A DNA stretch of 64,000 nt from Phascolarctos cinereus. Its lineage: Eukaryota > Chordata > Mammalia > Diprotodontia > Phascolarctidae. Position 1 is the first letter of the stretch. Each line of letters starts with the position of its first letter. The position numbers and the translations under genes were made by a program. Shown piece by piece: positions 33,776 through 46,190 of the stretch. Location: the NCBI RefSeq assembly GCF_002099425.1, contig NW_018343972.1:4243501-4307500 (forward strand), in the 5' to 3' direction. The notes beneath the pieces are model-generated. The model saw only the letters and a program-made list of their open reading frames with translations. It had not been told where the DNA came from and did no database searches.

Positions 33776-34699
33776 TGATTAGGGCCAATAATGAGTTCTG
33801 TGAAGTGCTCTCTTGTATTAGAATTCAATAATTGAAAATTATAATTATGTAAAATAGGATAATTGGTTCCAGAGCAACGGAAAGATACAGCATGAATTCA
33901 AAGAATGTGATCACATCACAGGGACTTAGCTACAAAACATCTTATAAAACTTAGAGCATTTTATCAGCATTACTATTAGTCAGTCAGTCAACAAAGTATT
34001 TATTAAGTGCTTTCTATGTGACAGGACTAGTATTTTATTCCTGATTCTAAGGCCTATTCTTTATCTACCACATCATACTGCCTCTTCGTCCATGAGTTAC
34101 CAAACTAGAGTGATCCAATAGCTGCCATATTGCGATACAGGCTCTGACACCCCACCCCCACCCCAAAGTGAAATTTTTTCTAAAGGATAGACTATAGAGA
34201 TGTTCATGGAACAAAGCCTTACCAATAATAGGCGGCAGTCACATTTTATACAAGTCAGATGAATGAGAAAAACATAATTTATATTCGGACCAATTTAACA
34301 AAAGCAAAAGGTTTCTAAGCTCCCATTTAGCTCTTGACAGAGAAGCCGCTTTCTGAGGTCTCTGTCTGCTTAGTCAGATAATTTGGGTCCTCTTATAGAA
34401 CTCTAAACAGGAAGTAGAAAGGTTGTCTTTTCTAATCAAGGAGTGAAAAGAAATCATCTGTCAAATCAAGCCCCATTTTTCTTTGCAAAAGAAAATTTCA
34501 GAAGGAGGTTTGGGGAGTTTGCTTAATTTTCCTGTTTCCTTCATAAGCTGGGGAAATTCCTCACAAGGCCTGAGTAGGAAGTAGAACTATTCAGTCATGC
34601 TCTGACTCAGACCTGAATGTTGCCTCTGTAAATCTATACACAATGAAATGATACGAATGAGAAAATGCTTTGTAAAACTTAAAAGAACTAAATAATCAA
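33776..34699. other. Intronic, mostly unassigned
   Basis: A short piece near 33970-34085 ('gtatttattaagtgctttct') resembles the old dispersed repeat. Nothing else was recognised. Confidence 0.4.
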
Positions 34700-34861
34700 T
34701 CATTAGAATTGATGTAGCTCTTTAAGATATACAAAACACTTCACAAATATGATCTCATTTGGTTATCACAACAACCCTGGGAAGTAGGTACAATTATTAT
34801 GTCCTTTTTACAGATAAGCAAACTGAGGCAGCCAGAGGTTGACTTGCCCAGGGTCATACTA
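34700..34861 (+). mobile_element. MIR/THER-like CORE-SINE
   Basis: 'gatctcatttggttatcaca', 'gataagcaaactgaggcagc' and 'gacttgcccagggtcatac'; the last part is replaced by L1 sequence. Confidence 0.75.
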
Positions 34862-35010
34862 AGGCTGAAGTGAAATGAGTAGAACTAGAACACTGCACAT
34901 AGTAACGGCAATATTGTAACCATGATCAACTGTGAAAGATTTTGTTATTCTGATCAATAAAATAATCCAAGACAATTCCAAATGAAAAAATGCTATCCAT
35001 ATCTAGGATT
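34862..35010 (+). mobile_element. L1 LINE 3' UTR fragment
   Basis: 'gaaatgagtagaactagaac' and 'caatattgtaaccatgatca' are the plus-strand form of the L1 3' region seen at 1450-3736 and 42509-43190. Confidence 0.7.
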
Positions 35011-35611
35011 TCGTGAAGTTGTTTAGCCTCAATGGTCTCTAAGCTCCCGCACAGCTCAATATTAATGATCATTTGAATCAGGGGAGAGGAAATAATGATG
35101 AAGTAGACTCTGCAGATTTGAAAAATTATATGATATTTAAATCAGTGAAACAACATGTTCATAATATAAGAATAAGTATGCATTAAAATGTTCCAATCAA
35201 ACTGAGTTAGGGAAATGCTTACCACTTCACCAATACTACACCTTTCAACATGCTTTCCCAAATGACTATTCCATTGTCATATTGAGGCACTCATCCAGTT
35301 CTAAACATCCTGGATGAATATGAGAGAAAACGATAGTTTGGCAGCAAACCCAGATGTCCTAAAAGCTGCCTTATCATAAGTAGAAAAGAGAAGTAGATAG
35401 GAAGGGGGGTATCTTTCTAGCAGTGACCAACAAGGATTTACCTGTTGTCTTAAAGAAATATAATCTTCATTACTATGGTACATGGAACTTGATTTAGTAA
35501 TATATTTAGTTTCCTTCTCCTGGAAATATGTTTCCTGTAGTAAGTGAATAGATACCCAGGTACTCTACATACTGCCACTTCTGTGGCTTAATTTGTCCCA
35601 AGTCAAAATAC
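35011..35611. other. Intronic, unassigned
   Basis: No gene or repeat recognised. Confidence 0.4.
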
Positions 35612-35664
35612 TTCCTCCCTTCCTTCCTTCCTTCCTTCCTTCCTTCCTTCCTTCCTTCCTTCCT
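35612..35664. repeat. TTCC tetranucleotide repeat
   Basis: Nearly perfect (CTTC)n of about 13 units. Confidence 0.97.
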
Positions 35665-35829
35665 TTCTTTTTTTGCGTGCATGCAGTTTTGATGCCATTG
35701 TCTTTAGCAGCGTGGTGCTCAAAAACTTTTTGGAATCAGGGGATTTTAGAGCTTGAGAAATTCTCAGATTTGATTGAGATCTCAGAGGTATGAGAATCAT
35801 ACCCATAGAACCCAGAACTGGAATGAATC

Positions 35830-36290
35830 TCAGAAGTTATCTTATCTAGCCTGTGCAGGTAATCCTTTCTATAACATCTCTAATAAGTGCCATATTAATA
35901 GATTTCTAGTGATGTGGAGCTCTTTCCTTCCTGGGGTAGCCCATTCCATATTGTGGTAGGTCTAACTAAAAAAAAAAAAAGGTTTTTTTTTCCTAATTCA
36001 ATTCAATCTATGTTTCTCCCCAGCAGCTCTAATTGTTGAAATATTTGCATAGGATATAGGCATATGAGATGCACAGAGCTGAAATCTTTTTGTTGTTGTT
36101 GTTCTTTGGTCTATCCTCTTTGAGCTAAGCAAAATTAGTCTTATTTTTCTTCCAAATCCAGCACTCTATGCTATTCATTCTGTCTCTATGCCCATCTGAA
36201 AATATAATGATCAAAAATGTACACAATACTCCATATGTGATCTGACCAGATCGAAGGTTCTAGACACTGTTTCTAGTAAAAGAAAGGGCT
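35830..36290 (-). mobile_element. L3/CR1 LINE 3' part
   Basis: 'gggtagcccattccatattg', 'gcagctctaattgttgaaat' and 'acacaatactccatatgtga' give the reverse of the L3/CR1 end in correct order. A-rich and T-rich runs near 35970 interrupt it. Confidence 0.7.
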
Positions 36291-37589
36291 ATTTATATAA
36301 TGGGTGAAGAAAATAAGTTCCAGAGAAGTTAACAGACCCACAACCCTCCCCTCCCCCACACCACTACTCTGTGGCATCTTTGCTGCCCTGGGTCTTCTTG
36401 TTGTGATTAGGAGGGACCTTCATTACATGAATTGTTGGCTCACTTGGCTTGAGATAGAAAACTTAATTAGGGTCTTGAATTATTCTTCCCACAGGGAGCC
36501 ATGTAGCTGTGTAATGTCCCCTAAGCCCCAATTCTCTCCTAAAGCATCAGGAAGACTCAACTTTGGCAATGACTTAGCCTCACACCGAGTGCATTACTAT
36601 ACTTTTTTTGGGGGGGTTATTATTAAATGATTAGAATCTTTTCTAGCCTGCAACTAGGAGAATAGCTGGAGACTCATTTGGTATAATCACAGCAAAACCA
36701 GACAAACAACAATAAAAATGTCTAGTCTTAGTGGTCACTAATGCACTGCCCTTGGTGCTCCATCTAAATAATGTAGGCCTAAAGGATGCATGGAGACCAT
36801 CCCTTTCTCTTTTTTTTTTTCTCCCTCTCTCCTTTTCAACCAAAGGCAGTTAGTTTAGTAGCTACTTCTGAATAAAAATCCAGTGACCTCTTAGTTTTCT
36901 GGGGTTGTTTTTTTCACTCTCTTACTCCCCTTTTTTGTCTCTGCTCACCACATTTTTGGTTATTTCACGATCTAATTGCTACTTAGCTAGAGGCTGGGCA
37001 GGGGGAATACAAGGAAATGACCCTGAAATGAGTCAGTTTTGCTCCTGATGAGGCACTCTGGTGATAGGTCTGGTGGAGAGGAGGTCATAGAACTCTATGC
37101 TTAATACCATTACAGTGGATTTCATCTGTCCAAACTTTCTCTCTTTCCCCATCATTATTAACATTCAAGAATTGCCTGTATTACATACCATGGAGCTGAC
37201 TAATAAGAAATTTCTCTGGAAGGCCGGAAATTACTATCTTTTAAGCAGATATATTACAATGTAGGTTTGGCCCTTGGCAAAATTCTGAAGTAGGACCAAA
37301 TTTATCCCCTGGCTCCCATTTTAGTGTCCTGTTTCCCTCGATCCCCACCACACCTGCTATTGTACCCACTCCCCAACTCCAACTATTTGCACTTATCCTC
37401 TGTCCTATTTATTCCTACAGGCATTTACTCTCACTGAACTTCTGACTAATCCTCAGAAATGTGTTAAATGATAGGAATTTGCACTATAGCAAGTTATTTC
37501 TGAAGATGTTCCAGGTGTTTTAAAGATAGAAATCTGTAAGGGCATAATTACAGTCACTTTGATAGATGAGAGGAGGACATTATTGGAAC
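36291..37589. other. Intronic, unassigned
   Basis: No gene seen. Pyrimidine-rich around 36800-36960. Confidence 0.4.
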
Positions 37590-37680
37590 AGAGATGTGGA
37601 GCAGAAAGGGGTGTTAGAGGTCATAAAGTCTAACTCCCTCATTTTACAGATGGATAGACTAAGGCCCAGAAAGGTCAGGA
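37590..37680 (+). mobile_element. MIR-like fragment
   Basis: 'gtcataaagtctaactccct' and 'catttt acagatggatag'-type text followed by 'aaggcccagaaaggtcagg'. Confidence 0.5.
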
Positions 37681-37719
37681 AAGGAGGATTGTTGGGTTGT
37701 AGGTGCAACCGAGAATTAG

Positions 37720-37850
37720 CATATCATCTTAGAGTTGGAAGGAACCAACATTTTACCCAATGCATAAAACATTTTCTATAATCTCCCTGACTGATGGTCA
37801 GTTAGCTTCTGTGTGGAACTTTCTGAGGGACAATGAGCTAACGTTTCTAT
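37720..37850 (-). mobile_element. L3/CR1 LINE 3' fragment
   Basis: 'catcttagagttggaaggaa' and 'ctgactgatggtcagttagc' resemble the reverse of the L3/CR1 terminus. Confidence 0.5.
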
Positions 37851-38559
37851 GAAGATTGGTTCATTATTAGGATTTTTTTAAACACTTATTGAACCTAACA
37901 ATGTTAATAACAGGACATAATGAAAAGTGCTTTGGGATTCACAGACTCTGAATTGGGAGACACCTGAATTCTCACAAGCTCTTTTCCTTTGTTGCATTTT
38001 TAGAGTACATGACAGCCCTTTGCCTTGTCAAGGCTAATTCCTCTTTTCTCTCTTGGAAGACTGCACCACTTACTATTCTCCAAACATGCATGCTACCACT
38101 TGGGGAGGACTTGTAAACGTTGAAGCAGGTCTAGCCAGGTTTCATGAGGTAAAGCCAGGTGTAACTGGCTCTCCAAAAATGAAGGAAAATTTTATAATTA
38201 ATGAAAGTTATTAACATTTTCTCCATCACTTTCTTAAGTTTAGAGTAGATGATCAACAGAACAATCAATCAGGCCCAAATTTGTGTTTGCAAATTTCTGA
38301 GATGTGAAATATTCAACTGAAAATTTAACGAAGGGCTTTTACCAACCCAGATAAGCTAGCTCCAGCACACCCCTACCTCCTACCACTACTACCACTAACC
38401 CCATATTAACACGCTCCCTCTTTACTGACTACAAACATTATGAGGTGTCCCCCATCTTTAAAAATAAGTACATATACATATAATGAGTTGTTATATAAAT
38501 AAGTGAATAAAGAAATAAATGAACAAATAATAAACTTGCCTTGATGTGCCTATTTTCTC
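37851..38559. other. Intronic, unassigned
   Basis: No gene or clear repeat. AT-rich from 38455 on. Confidence 0.4.
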
Positions 38560-38964
38560 AAGTTATCATCCTTTTGCTCCTCCTTTTCATTGTTAATTCT
38601 TCTTGAAGAAATAGGCTGCATTTGCTGCTTCTGATTTCCCCAAGCCATTATGGTCTGGCTTTTGATATCCCCACTCTGTTGAAACTCTTCTCTCAAAGGT
38701 CACTAATGATTTTTGAGCTGCAAAAACTTAGGGCATTTTTTCAGTTCTCATCCTGCTTGATCTTTTTATCGCTGTTAACACTGTTGTCTATCCCTTTTTC
38801 TTAGATACACTCTCCTTCCCTGACTTCCAAGACATTGATCTTTCTTGCTTCTCTTCCTGTTTGTTTCACTGCTCTTTCTTAGTTTCCTTCAATGATTCAT
38901 TTTATCCTGCTTCCACCCTTAAGTATGGTTGTCGCATAGGGCTCTGTTCTGGCCCATCTTCTCT

Positions 38965-39127
38965 CCTTCTCCTCCCCTCCCCTCCTCTCTCTTCCTTCCC
39001 CATTCTCTCTGTCTCTCTCTCTATTGCTGTCTCTCTTTATGTATGTGTGTGTGTGTATACATACACACATACATATATATATACATACGTACACATACAT
39101 ACATATATATATATATACATACATACC
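38965..39127. repeat. Compound CT/TG/TA-rich repeat
   Basis: A CT-rich stretch, then (TG)n, then mixed TACA and TA units. Confidence 0.9.
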
Positions 39128-39569
39128 CTTTGTTTTTATGGTCTCATAAGCTCCTGTGAATTATCATGTAGATAACTACCAAGTATAAATACAACATTTC
39201 TATATATCTCTATCTGCCCAGCCCCTAATTTCTCCCCTGAGAAATTTCTCCATATTTCCAATTGATTCTTGGCTACCTCCAAGTGAATGTCTTGCCAGAA
39301 CCTCAAATTCAAGATGTCCATACTGAATGTATCCCCTAAACCTGCATATCTTTCCAATTTCCCTATCTCTGGGGATAGAAACACCATTCTTCTAATCATC
39401 CAAAATGACTTCAATCATTTTGATCCTTAAACTCCCCTTTTCTACTTACATCCCATCAGTTACGAGGCTTATTGATGCCATCTCTCATCATCTCTTATAC
39501 CCACCTCTTTTTCTTCACCAGCCCCCTACCCCCCATTTAAGCTTTCATGACGTCTCATTTCTCTTTTTA

Positions 39570-39789
39570 TTGTCACTGTATAGTCAACTCTTTGTGACCC
39601 TGTTTGGGGTTTTCTTGGCAAAGATATTGGAGTGATTCGCCATTTCCTTCTCCAGCTCATTTTATGGATGAGGAAACTGAAGCAAACAGGATTAAATGTC
39701 CAGAATCACATAGCTATTAAATGTCTAAGGCCAGATGAGTCTTCCTGACTCCAGGCCCAGCACTCTGTTCACTATACCACCTCACTGCC
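39570..39789 (-). mobile_element. Marsupial tRNA-derived SINE nested in L2
   Basis: 'ccctgtttggggttttcttg', 'gagtcttcctgactccaggc' and 'actataccacctcactgcc'. Duplication ttctcttttta at 39559-39569, repeated with one extra T at 39790-39801. Confidence 0.88.
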
Positions 39790-40026
39790 TTCTCTTTTTT
39801 ACAATCTTTCTTTTTACGCTAGCCTCCATTTTGTGCATCTACTACACAACTGGGTTAATCTTCCTAATGCTTAGGGCTAACTGTATCACTCTCCTGGTCA
39901 AAAATCTTCAATTGCTTCCAATTTCCTAAGGAAAAAAATTACAGATTCCTCAGTGTGGCATTTAAGTCCTCCATAATGTGGCATTCATCTACGTTTTGAG
40001 ATTTATTTCACATTTTTCTCTTTAAT

Positions 40027-40262
40027 TGAGAGACAGCTGAGAAGCAGTACAGGCTATAGAGAGCCAGCCTTAAAGCCAGGAAGACCTGGATTCAAGTCCT
40101 ACCACTTTAATATCCTGTCAGTGTAACCCTGAGTGAGTAATTTAACATCTCAGTACTCCGGTCAACTCTCTAAAATTAAACCTTGCTGAAGGGATGTAAG
40201 CCTGCATTAGTAGAGGGTGTTTCCTCACCAGGGAGTTCCCTGTACCAGTGAAATCACGGACC
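40027..40262 (+). mobile_element. Marsupial SINE, variant with distinct 3' end
   Basis: 'agacagctgagaagcagtac', 'ttaaagccaggaagacctgg' and the 3' text 'ggagttccctgtaccagtga' plus 'aatcac'. The same 3' end is found at 50380-50610, marking a second SINE family in this window. Confidence 0.72.
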
Positions 40263-40435
40263 GGGTCACTATCCATCTCCACTTCATATATTGCCTGTTC
40301 TAGTCACACCAGATTACTAGTCCTTCCTGAACTTTCCATTCTTCCTGGTGTATCCTCATACCTATAATATACTTCTTCATCTGTATGCTTCAAAAGCCTT
40401 ATTTTACTTCAAGGCTAAGGGGACTGGCCACCACC

Positions 40436-40685
40436 CAATTAGAAGGAAGAAAAGAAACACTAATTTATTAAGTAACTACTCTGTGTCAGGTGCTGTGCTG
40501 AGTACCTTGCAAATATTATCTCATTTGATCTTCACAGCAAGCCTGTGAGGTAAGTGATATAGTATTCCTATTTTTCATTTGAGAAAATTGAGGCAGGCAT
40601 TAAATGACTTACCCAGGGTCACATACATAGCTGGGTAAGTGTCTGCAGTCATATTTGTACTGAGGTTTTTCTGGTTAGAGGCCCA
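40436..40685 (+). mobile_element. MIR/THER-like CORE-SINE
   Basis: 'ctgtgtcaggtgctgtgctg', 'tatctcatttgatcttcaca' and 'ttacccagggtcacatac' in order. Nested in L2. Confidence 0.78.
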
Positions 40686-41433
40686 GAGCTCCCTATGCCA
40701 GCTAGCTTCCCCTGCTTCTGGAGAGTCTTCCTGGATTCATCCAGTTCAAAACATTTCCTCTCTCCTCAGCTTTTGCTGCAGTATTTCTGTCTTTTCTGGA
40801 TTTTTCTCTGGATTATCTCTCATCAATTCCTGACTTGTATTAGGCCTCTCTGTACACATACATTTTTCTTCCCCCCAGTAGGATCCAAATTCTTTGCAGG
40901 TAGATGCTGTCCTTTTATATCTTTGTATCCCCAGGGCCTGGCTCATAATAGATGCTTAATAAAGATTTATTGAATGAATTGATGGAACCCTGGGGTAATT
41001 TAGTTCAACTTATCCATACTTTAGTAAGAATAGCCATGATATATGGTCATCTAGCACTGCTGGACAACATGAGGTGAGACTGGGGGAGGAGAGAATTAGT
41101 TTTATATTAACTAAATCACAATTTGGAATATATATCCTTAATACTAAACATTGGGTTATATTTGAGCAAAATATTTTTCTCTTCTTGTCTCATTATTTCT
41201 TGATCGTATTATATTTTCAATATTTCTTCTCACCTGGCACTATAGCAACTACTCTCAGGCACTATGCTTTCGATTAATGAATTCATAATATTTAAGGACC
41301 TCTAGCCCTACCACAATATACTTCAGCCATTCCCCTCCCCCACAAAAAAAAAATCACCTCCTCCCCTTCCCTTGGAACAGTAAGGAAATCAACACTACCA
41401 TTCCTAGAAAGGACATGTCAATCAATTACCCTA

Positions 41434-41672
41434 TGACCAATCCTATGTCCAACTCTTCATGATCCCATTTGGGGTTTTCTTAGCAAAGAAAAGTGGTTCA
41501 CTATTTCTTTTTCTAGCTCATCATACAGATGGGGAAACTGAGGCAAACAAGGTTAAGTGATTTGCCCAGGGTCACATAGCTAGTAAGTGTCTAAGGACAG
41601 ACTTGAACTCAGGAAGATGAGTCTTCCTGATTCCAAGCCTGGTGTGCTATCCACTGTGCCACCTAGCTACCC
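41434..41672 (-). mobile_element. Marsupial tRNA-derived SINE near UNC5D exon
   Basis: 'gatcccatttggggttttct', 'tgatttgcccagggtcacat' and 'ccactgtgccacctagctac'. It ends about 140 bases beyond the donor site of the exon at 41814-41992. Confidence 0.88.
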
Positions 41673-41813
41673 CTATAGTAAGTTAGTAGAATCTAGTAAG
41701 TGAGGTATCTCCCAACTATCCCCTCTTCATTTGCTTCTTACTCTACTTCCACCATTTTTTAGCCACTTAAAAGATTTTGATCGCTGTGGTAGTCATTTCC
41801 AAGAAGGTGTTAC

Positions 41814-41992
41814 CTGTTAATGCTGTTTTTCTGTGCTAACATCTGCCAGTCTTTGCCTTTGGCACTGGGAGTATCAAATGTTGCACATATCCTCTGTCTG
41901 ATGGAGTAGGGGATTTTGAAGGCTTTGGGGCCAGTCTGTGCAGGGAATGTGTTGTCCTCTTGTGCAAAAAAAGTGATGGTTTCTCTTTCACT
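41814..41992 (-). CDS. UNC5D: UNC5D penultimate exon: end of UPA, start of death domain
   Basis: A 179-base exon coding 59 full residues plus two bases of a split Arg codon. It opens with [13 protein letters not shown], the end of the UPA domain, followed by a linker and the first death-domain helices, '[18 protein letters not shown]' and '[15 protein letters not shown]'. Acceptor: 'tttttgtatttgtag' before AGT GAA; donor: AACAG followed by gtaaca. Phase 0 at the start matches the upstream exon, and phase 2 at the end matches the single G that opens the terminal exon. The UPA and death domains of UNC5 receptors pack with ZU5 in a closed cytoplasmic module (known for UNC5B). The intron upstream is 8,903 bases. 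Text agrees with remembered UNC5D except for conservative changes such as Asn for Ser after AQED. Confidence 0.97.
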
Positions 41993-42508
41993 CTACAAAT
42001 ACAAAAAGAAGAGTGTGATCAGATCCAACTGTTAGCATCACAAATTCATGATAATCAATTCACATGAAGAATTCTGTCTAATACACTTTATTGTTTAATT
42101 GCATTGAAAAAATGGAAGGTAGTCCCTCTTCTTTAAAATACCATCAAGCCTTATCTCATTAGCCTGGCAAATACCTCCTAGAAATCTGCAGTTCTTGTGG
42201 TAGATCTCTAGATATCTCTAGACATCATCTAGGTATATTCAATCTAGAAGGTGGTTGTTGGGGTTACAAATTCATCAAGTACTAAAATAGGTAGCACCTC
42301 CGTGTGCCATAACTACATGTAGTTAGACATTGTCATATTCTTCTTCTAGTGATCCTTGTAGAATTAGATTTTAAAAATTAATGATTAGGCAAGTCTCACT
42401 GGTAAATTTTATAGTTTCTCCCCCAGTCTATAGAGTTATCTCATAATTGTGACTCTCAAATAAATCTCATCACTTCTGGGATGTGGTGATGTCCTTTGAT
42501 GGTCTCAT
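41993..42508. other. Intronic, exon-flanking sequence
   Basis: Start of the 8.9-kb intron on the acceptor side of the penultimate exon. No repeat recognised. Confidence 0.4.
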
Positions 42509-43190
42509 TTCTTTTTTTTTTATTAATTTATTTTGATTTATCACCAATCACTTCCATAAGTTTTTAAGTTTTAAATATTTCTTCTCTTCCCTTTTTACCT
42601 CTCTCTCCAAGATGGCGCACAATCTGATATAAGCTATACATATACAGTCTTACTAAAAATATTTTCACATTACTCATCTTGTAAGGAAGAATTAGAACCA
42701 ATAGAAGGGACCACCAGAAAGAAGAAACAAAACAGAAGGGAAAAAAAAGAGGAAATAGCATGCTTCGATCTGTATTCAAACTCCATAGTACTTTCTTTGG
42801 ATGTGGGTAGCATTTTCCATCTTGAGATTTTTGGAGATATCTTAGATCCTTGCATTGCTGAGATCTAAGTCTATCAAAGTTAATCATCGTACAACGTTGC
42901 TGTTTTTGTGTACACTGTTCTTCTAGTTCTGCTCACTTCAGCATCAGTCCATACAAGTCTTTCTAAGTTTTTCTGAAGTCTACCTGCTCATCATTTCTTA
43001 TAGCACAATAGTATTCCTTACATTCATCTACCACAATTTATTCAGCCATTCCCCAATTGATGGGCATCCTCTCAATTTCCAATTCTTTGCTACCACAGAA
43101 AGAGCTGCTATAAATATTTTTGTACATGTGGGTCCTTTTCCCATTTTTATGATCTCTTTGGGATACAGCCCTAGAAGTGCTATTGCTGGA
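42509..43190 (-). mobile_element. 5'-truncated L1 LINE
   Basis: Minus-strand L1 3' end starting at the T run: 'catgcttcgatctgtattca', 'cttctagttctgctcacttc' and 'ccattccccaattgatgggc'. Candidate duplication tgatggtctcat (42497-42508) and tgatcgtcccat (43191-43202), 10 of 12 matching. The same family as the copy at 1450-3736, but truncated much further. Confidence 0.88.
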
Positions 43191-43202
43191 TGATCGTCCC
43201 AT

Positions 43203-44794
43203 CAAAAGTCCTCCTACAAAGGTTTGTGTCTTTTTGGGAGGGCTCAATATATGAAAGACCTTCCTAATAATTATAAACATCAAATGAGGGGTGACAAGCT
43301 ATATAATTTTTCAAGTTCCTTATAGATCTAAAAGGTTGATTCAATGAAATATTGGCAGTTAAGAACTCAAGCTCTACCAGGTTCTATAGAGGTGAAAAGA
43401 GTTGGTCATGCATGGCATTTGTCACGTGTGTGTGGCACAGATATTTTAATTATTTAATGTTTCTGAAAGGCATCCAACATTTACTTTTCTTATGGCACTT
43501 ATTAAAAACAAAAAACCCAAAAAACCCTATACCTTGACTACTAAAGTTTTACTGCTGGCAGAAGTTTGCCTTACCTCCACCCCTACTCCCAGGATGGTGT
43601 GACCCTGGGCACCTTGTGGAATTAATTAACAGCAGCAGCAACTGAACAAAGTAGGCTGGATTGGAAGTGAACGAGTGACAATCAACAAGCACTTTAAAAT
43701 ATATAAATATGGATTCTGAGAGCACAAAAAAAGGAGGAAGTTTCCAACTTTTAATGGCAGTTTGATGGGTGGCCTTGCTTCCTCCTTTCACTTAGAAACT
43801 TTCCTATTTTAAATCAGTTCATTGCACAAGGATGGAGATGCCACCAGTCACTTTATATAACATTTACGATGTATTCCAAAAAGCATCTGGACCAGGTAAT
43901 AAGAATCCTGTAGATACATCACATTTTCTGATTGTTTAAATTAAATATGCAGAGGGAAGAGTAGATTTCATGCCCTGCACATCCGAGATAAGCAGTTGCT
44001 ACCTGGTTAGATGAGGGAATTGTAAAGCAATGAGGAATTCCAAGTATTCAGTCTATTTTGTTAAATTATCCCCCTACTTCCATCACCTTTGGAGATGGGA
44101 TAAGAAAACTTGCCACATGATTGAATCTGCTTGAAGGGAAAATTGTAACATGTAAAATTCCCATTTAAACTTCTTTTCCCCAAAAGATGATTCTACTGCA
44201 GCATTTTATTGAAGAGTAAAGATGAAAGAAAATGCTCAGAGATGCCTCCCTTTTCTCTACAGCATTAGAAAAATTCCTTGGCCCTAGTTTACCATCTAGA
44301 ATGTTAAGTGTCATTGGTAACTCTGAAAGGTATCATTCACCAGTGGTCCTTGGTCAATTCAATTGGCTTTCCTAGGCCAACAAGAGATTTATGTTTAAGG
44401 AACACCAAATGATAATGAAAGTTCTAAAGTTGGCCTGATACTAATCTTACTTTTTAAAATTCTTCTTCTACGCGTGAAAGAATATTAAAGCAAGGGGGAT
44501 GGTAGGTTTCCTTAGAAAATTATTTCATTTTTCAGGGTGGAAGGTGATGGTGGATATGGGGTAGACCATGAGGAACTAAATTACTTAAATTACCAAATTT
44601 ATTTAAATTAGAGAAAATAGAACATTGATATTTGTGGGTTCAAAGTCAAGGCCAAACTGTGACCTGACAAAGTAAGTCTTTTATTCTTCTTGTCTTGCTG
44701 TTGAATCTGTGGACCACAAGAAGCTAGGGCAACCAATAGAACTATAACATCTGCACTTTAAGCCAAGAAAGCTTGAGTTCTCATTTTGGAATAG
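43203..44794. other. Intronic, unassigned
   Basis: About 1.6 kb without a recognisable repeat or exon. Its low repeat load compared with the rest of the intron is notable but not proof of function. Confidence 0.4.
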
Positions 44795-45395
44795 AAAAAA
44801 AGTCCAGAAGGGCAGGATGAGATATTAGAGGACATGGACTAGAGTCTGGGCTCTGACACTTTTTTGTTTTATCTTACTATGGATCCAAGCTATATCATGA
44901 GCAGTGGCCACACCCCAATAAACTTCTTCAGCAGATGGCCTAGATCAGGTGGAGGGCAACTGACAAGCCTCCAAACCATCAGTGAGTTAGGGGATGTCTA
45001 CCCCAAGCATGTGAAGACTTTTTTCAGCCAAATGGGTAGATGAGAACAATTTGTTCCAACAGTCACAATGGCAGCTGAAAGAGGCACTGTGGAGTACTTA
45101 GAGCTTGGTCAAGCATTGAAGATGCCAAGGTCAGTCACTGGATCCTGGGCATCACCAATCCTCTTGACTTTTGTCCTGTCTCTGAACTTTGATGACTCAG
45201 GAAGAGTGAGTGAGGCTGATGACTTTGTGTTACCCTACCTCACTTAAATCCAATTCTTGTACACGTCAAGATACCACTCACAATGTCATTTGTTCTCTTT
45301 GGAAACAAAGGACAAACAACAACAACACATTTGTTTTATCAGAGAGAAGTCACTCCATCTCTCTAAATTTCAGTTTTCTCATCCCTAAAATGTAA
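44795..45395 (+). mobile_element. MIR-like SINE split by an RTE-type insertion
   Basis: Left: 'gactagagtctgggctctga'. Right: 'tctaaatttcagttttctca' plus 'tccctaaaatg'. The parts join in MIR order around 44874-45329. Confidence 0.65.
44874..45329 (+). mobile_element. RTE/BovB-like LINE 3' end with perfect TSD
   Basis: 456 bases of RTE-type 3' end: 'aatggcagctgaaagaggca', 'ccctacctcacttaaatcca' and the tail 'aaggacaaacaacaacaaca'. Perfect 11-bp duplication tttgttttatc at 44863-44873 and 45330-45340. 5' truncated; no open frame. Confidence 0.82.
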
Positions 45396-45904
45396 AATAA
45401 CCCATGAAGTATGGTAGGGAAAGTGTTAAGGAACTACAGAACTGTGAATCATCATTGGATCTTCATCCTCATCATCACCCTCATGTTCCCTGTTGGTATT
45501 GTTTGGAGAGCTTCAGAAACCTCACTTCCACATTGTTTTTGGCCTACAGGGGATGTGACTTCTCTGGTAGGTAGACTAGTAAATGGTGCATCACATGTTA
45601 TATCACTGCCTAACTCTGCATGGTAAGTTACTGATGATCTAGGGTTCTCAAAAGGGAGTGATGCTCTTTAACAGGTAAAGCATATAATGCCATCTCAATA
45701 ACCAAGAAGAGAAGGTGGCAGATGAAGAGTTCTGCGAACAGGCTGTGGTCTGCTTTCTCTCCAGCTTAGGGACTTATTTAGTGATTCTAATTTTGCTTTT
45801 CCTTTTTGTTCATTCCCCTAATCGTTCTTGGTTTTGCTGAGGGGTGAGGAAGGAAGGCAAGCAGTTTTTGTCTATGAGCATACACATTCACCTAGTATCA
45901 AATG
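45396..45904. other. Intronic, unassigned
   Basis: No gene or repeat recognised. Confidence 0.4.
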
Positions 45905-46190
45905 ATCACAGAATAGAATGGACCCTAAGAGACCATCTGATACAGGCCCCTTCCTTCAGGTAGGTCAATATCCAAATCTGGGAGGGTTGTCTATTCTCTT
46001 TCTGAAGAAATATGGAGATGGAACTTTTTAAGGATCATGTTTTAGCACATTGTTATGAGTGAATGAAAAATAACTTATGAAGCACCTACCATGTGAAAAG
46101 CATTACGTTTAAAAATAGAAAAGCAAGACAGTCCCTGCTCTTAAGGAGCTCACATTGTAACTGGGGAGATAACATGCATACAGTTATCCC
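45905..46190. mobile_element. L3/CR1 3' fragment (minus) then old dispersed repeat (plus)
   Basis: 45905-46040 has 'gatcacagaatagaatggac' and 'gagaccatctgatacaggcc', the reverse of an L3/CR1 end. 46050-46190 has 'gaagcacctaccatgtgaaa' and 'cttaaggagctcacattgta', the dispersed repeat also seen at 27020. Confidence 0.5.

Larger units (their letters stand above)
38560..40985 (+). mobile_element. L2 LINE, long copy with four interruptions
   Basis: Follows L2 ORF2 to the 3' end: 'aaaggtcactaatgattttt', 'atagggctctgttctggccc', 'aaattcaagatgtccatact', 'gttaatcttcctaatgctta' and 'cttaataaagatttattgaa'. Interrupted by a compound microsatellite (38965-39127), SINEs (39570-39789, 40027-40262) and a MIR (40436-40685). 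Antisense to UNC5D. Confidence 0.78.
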
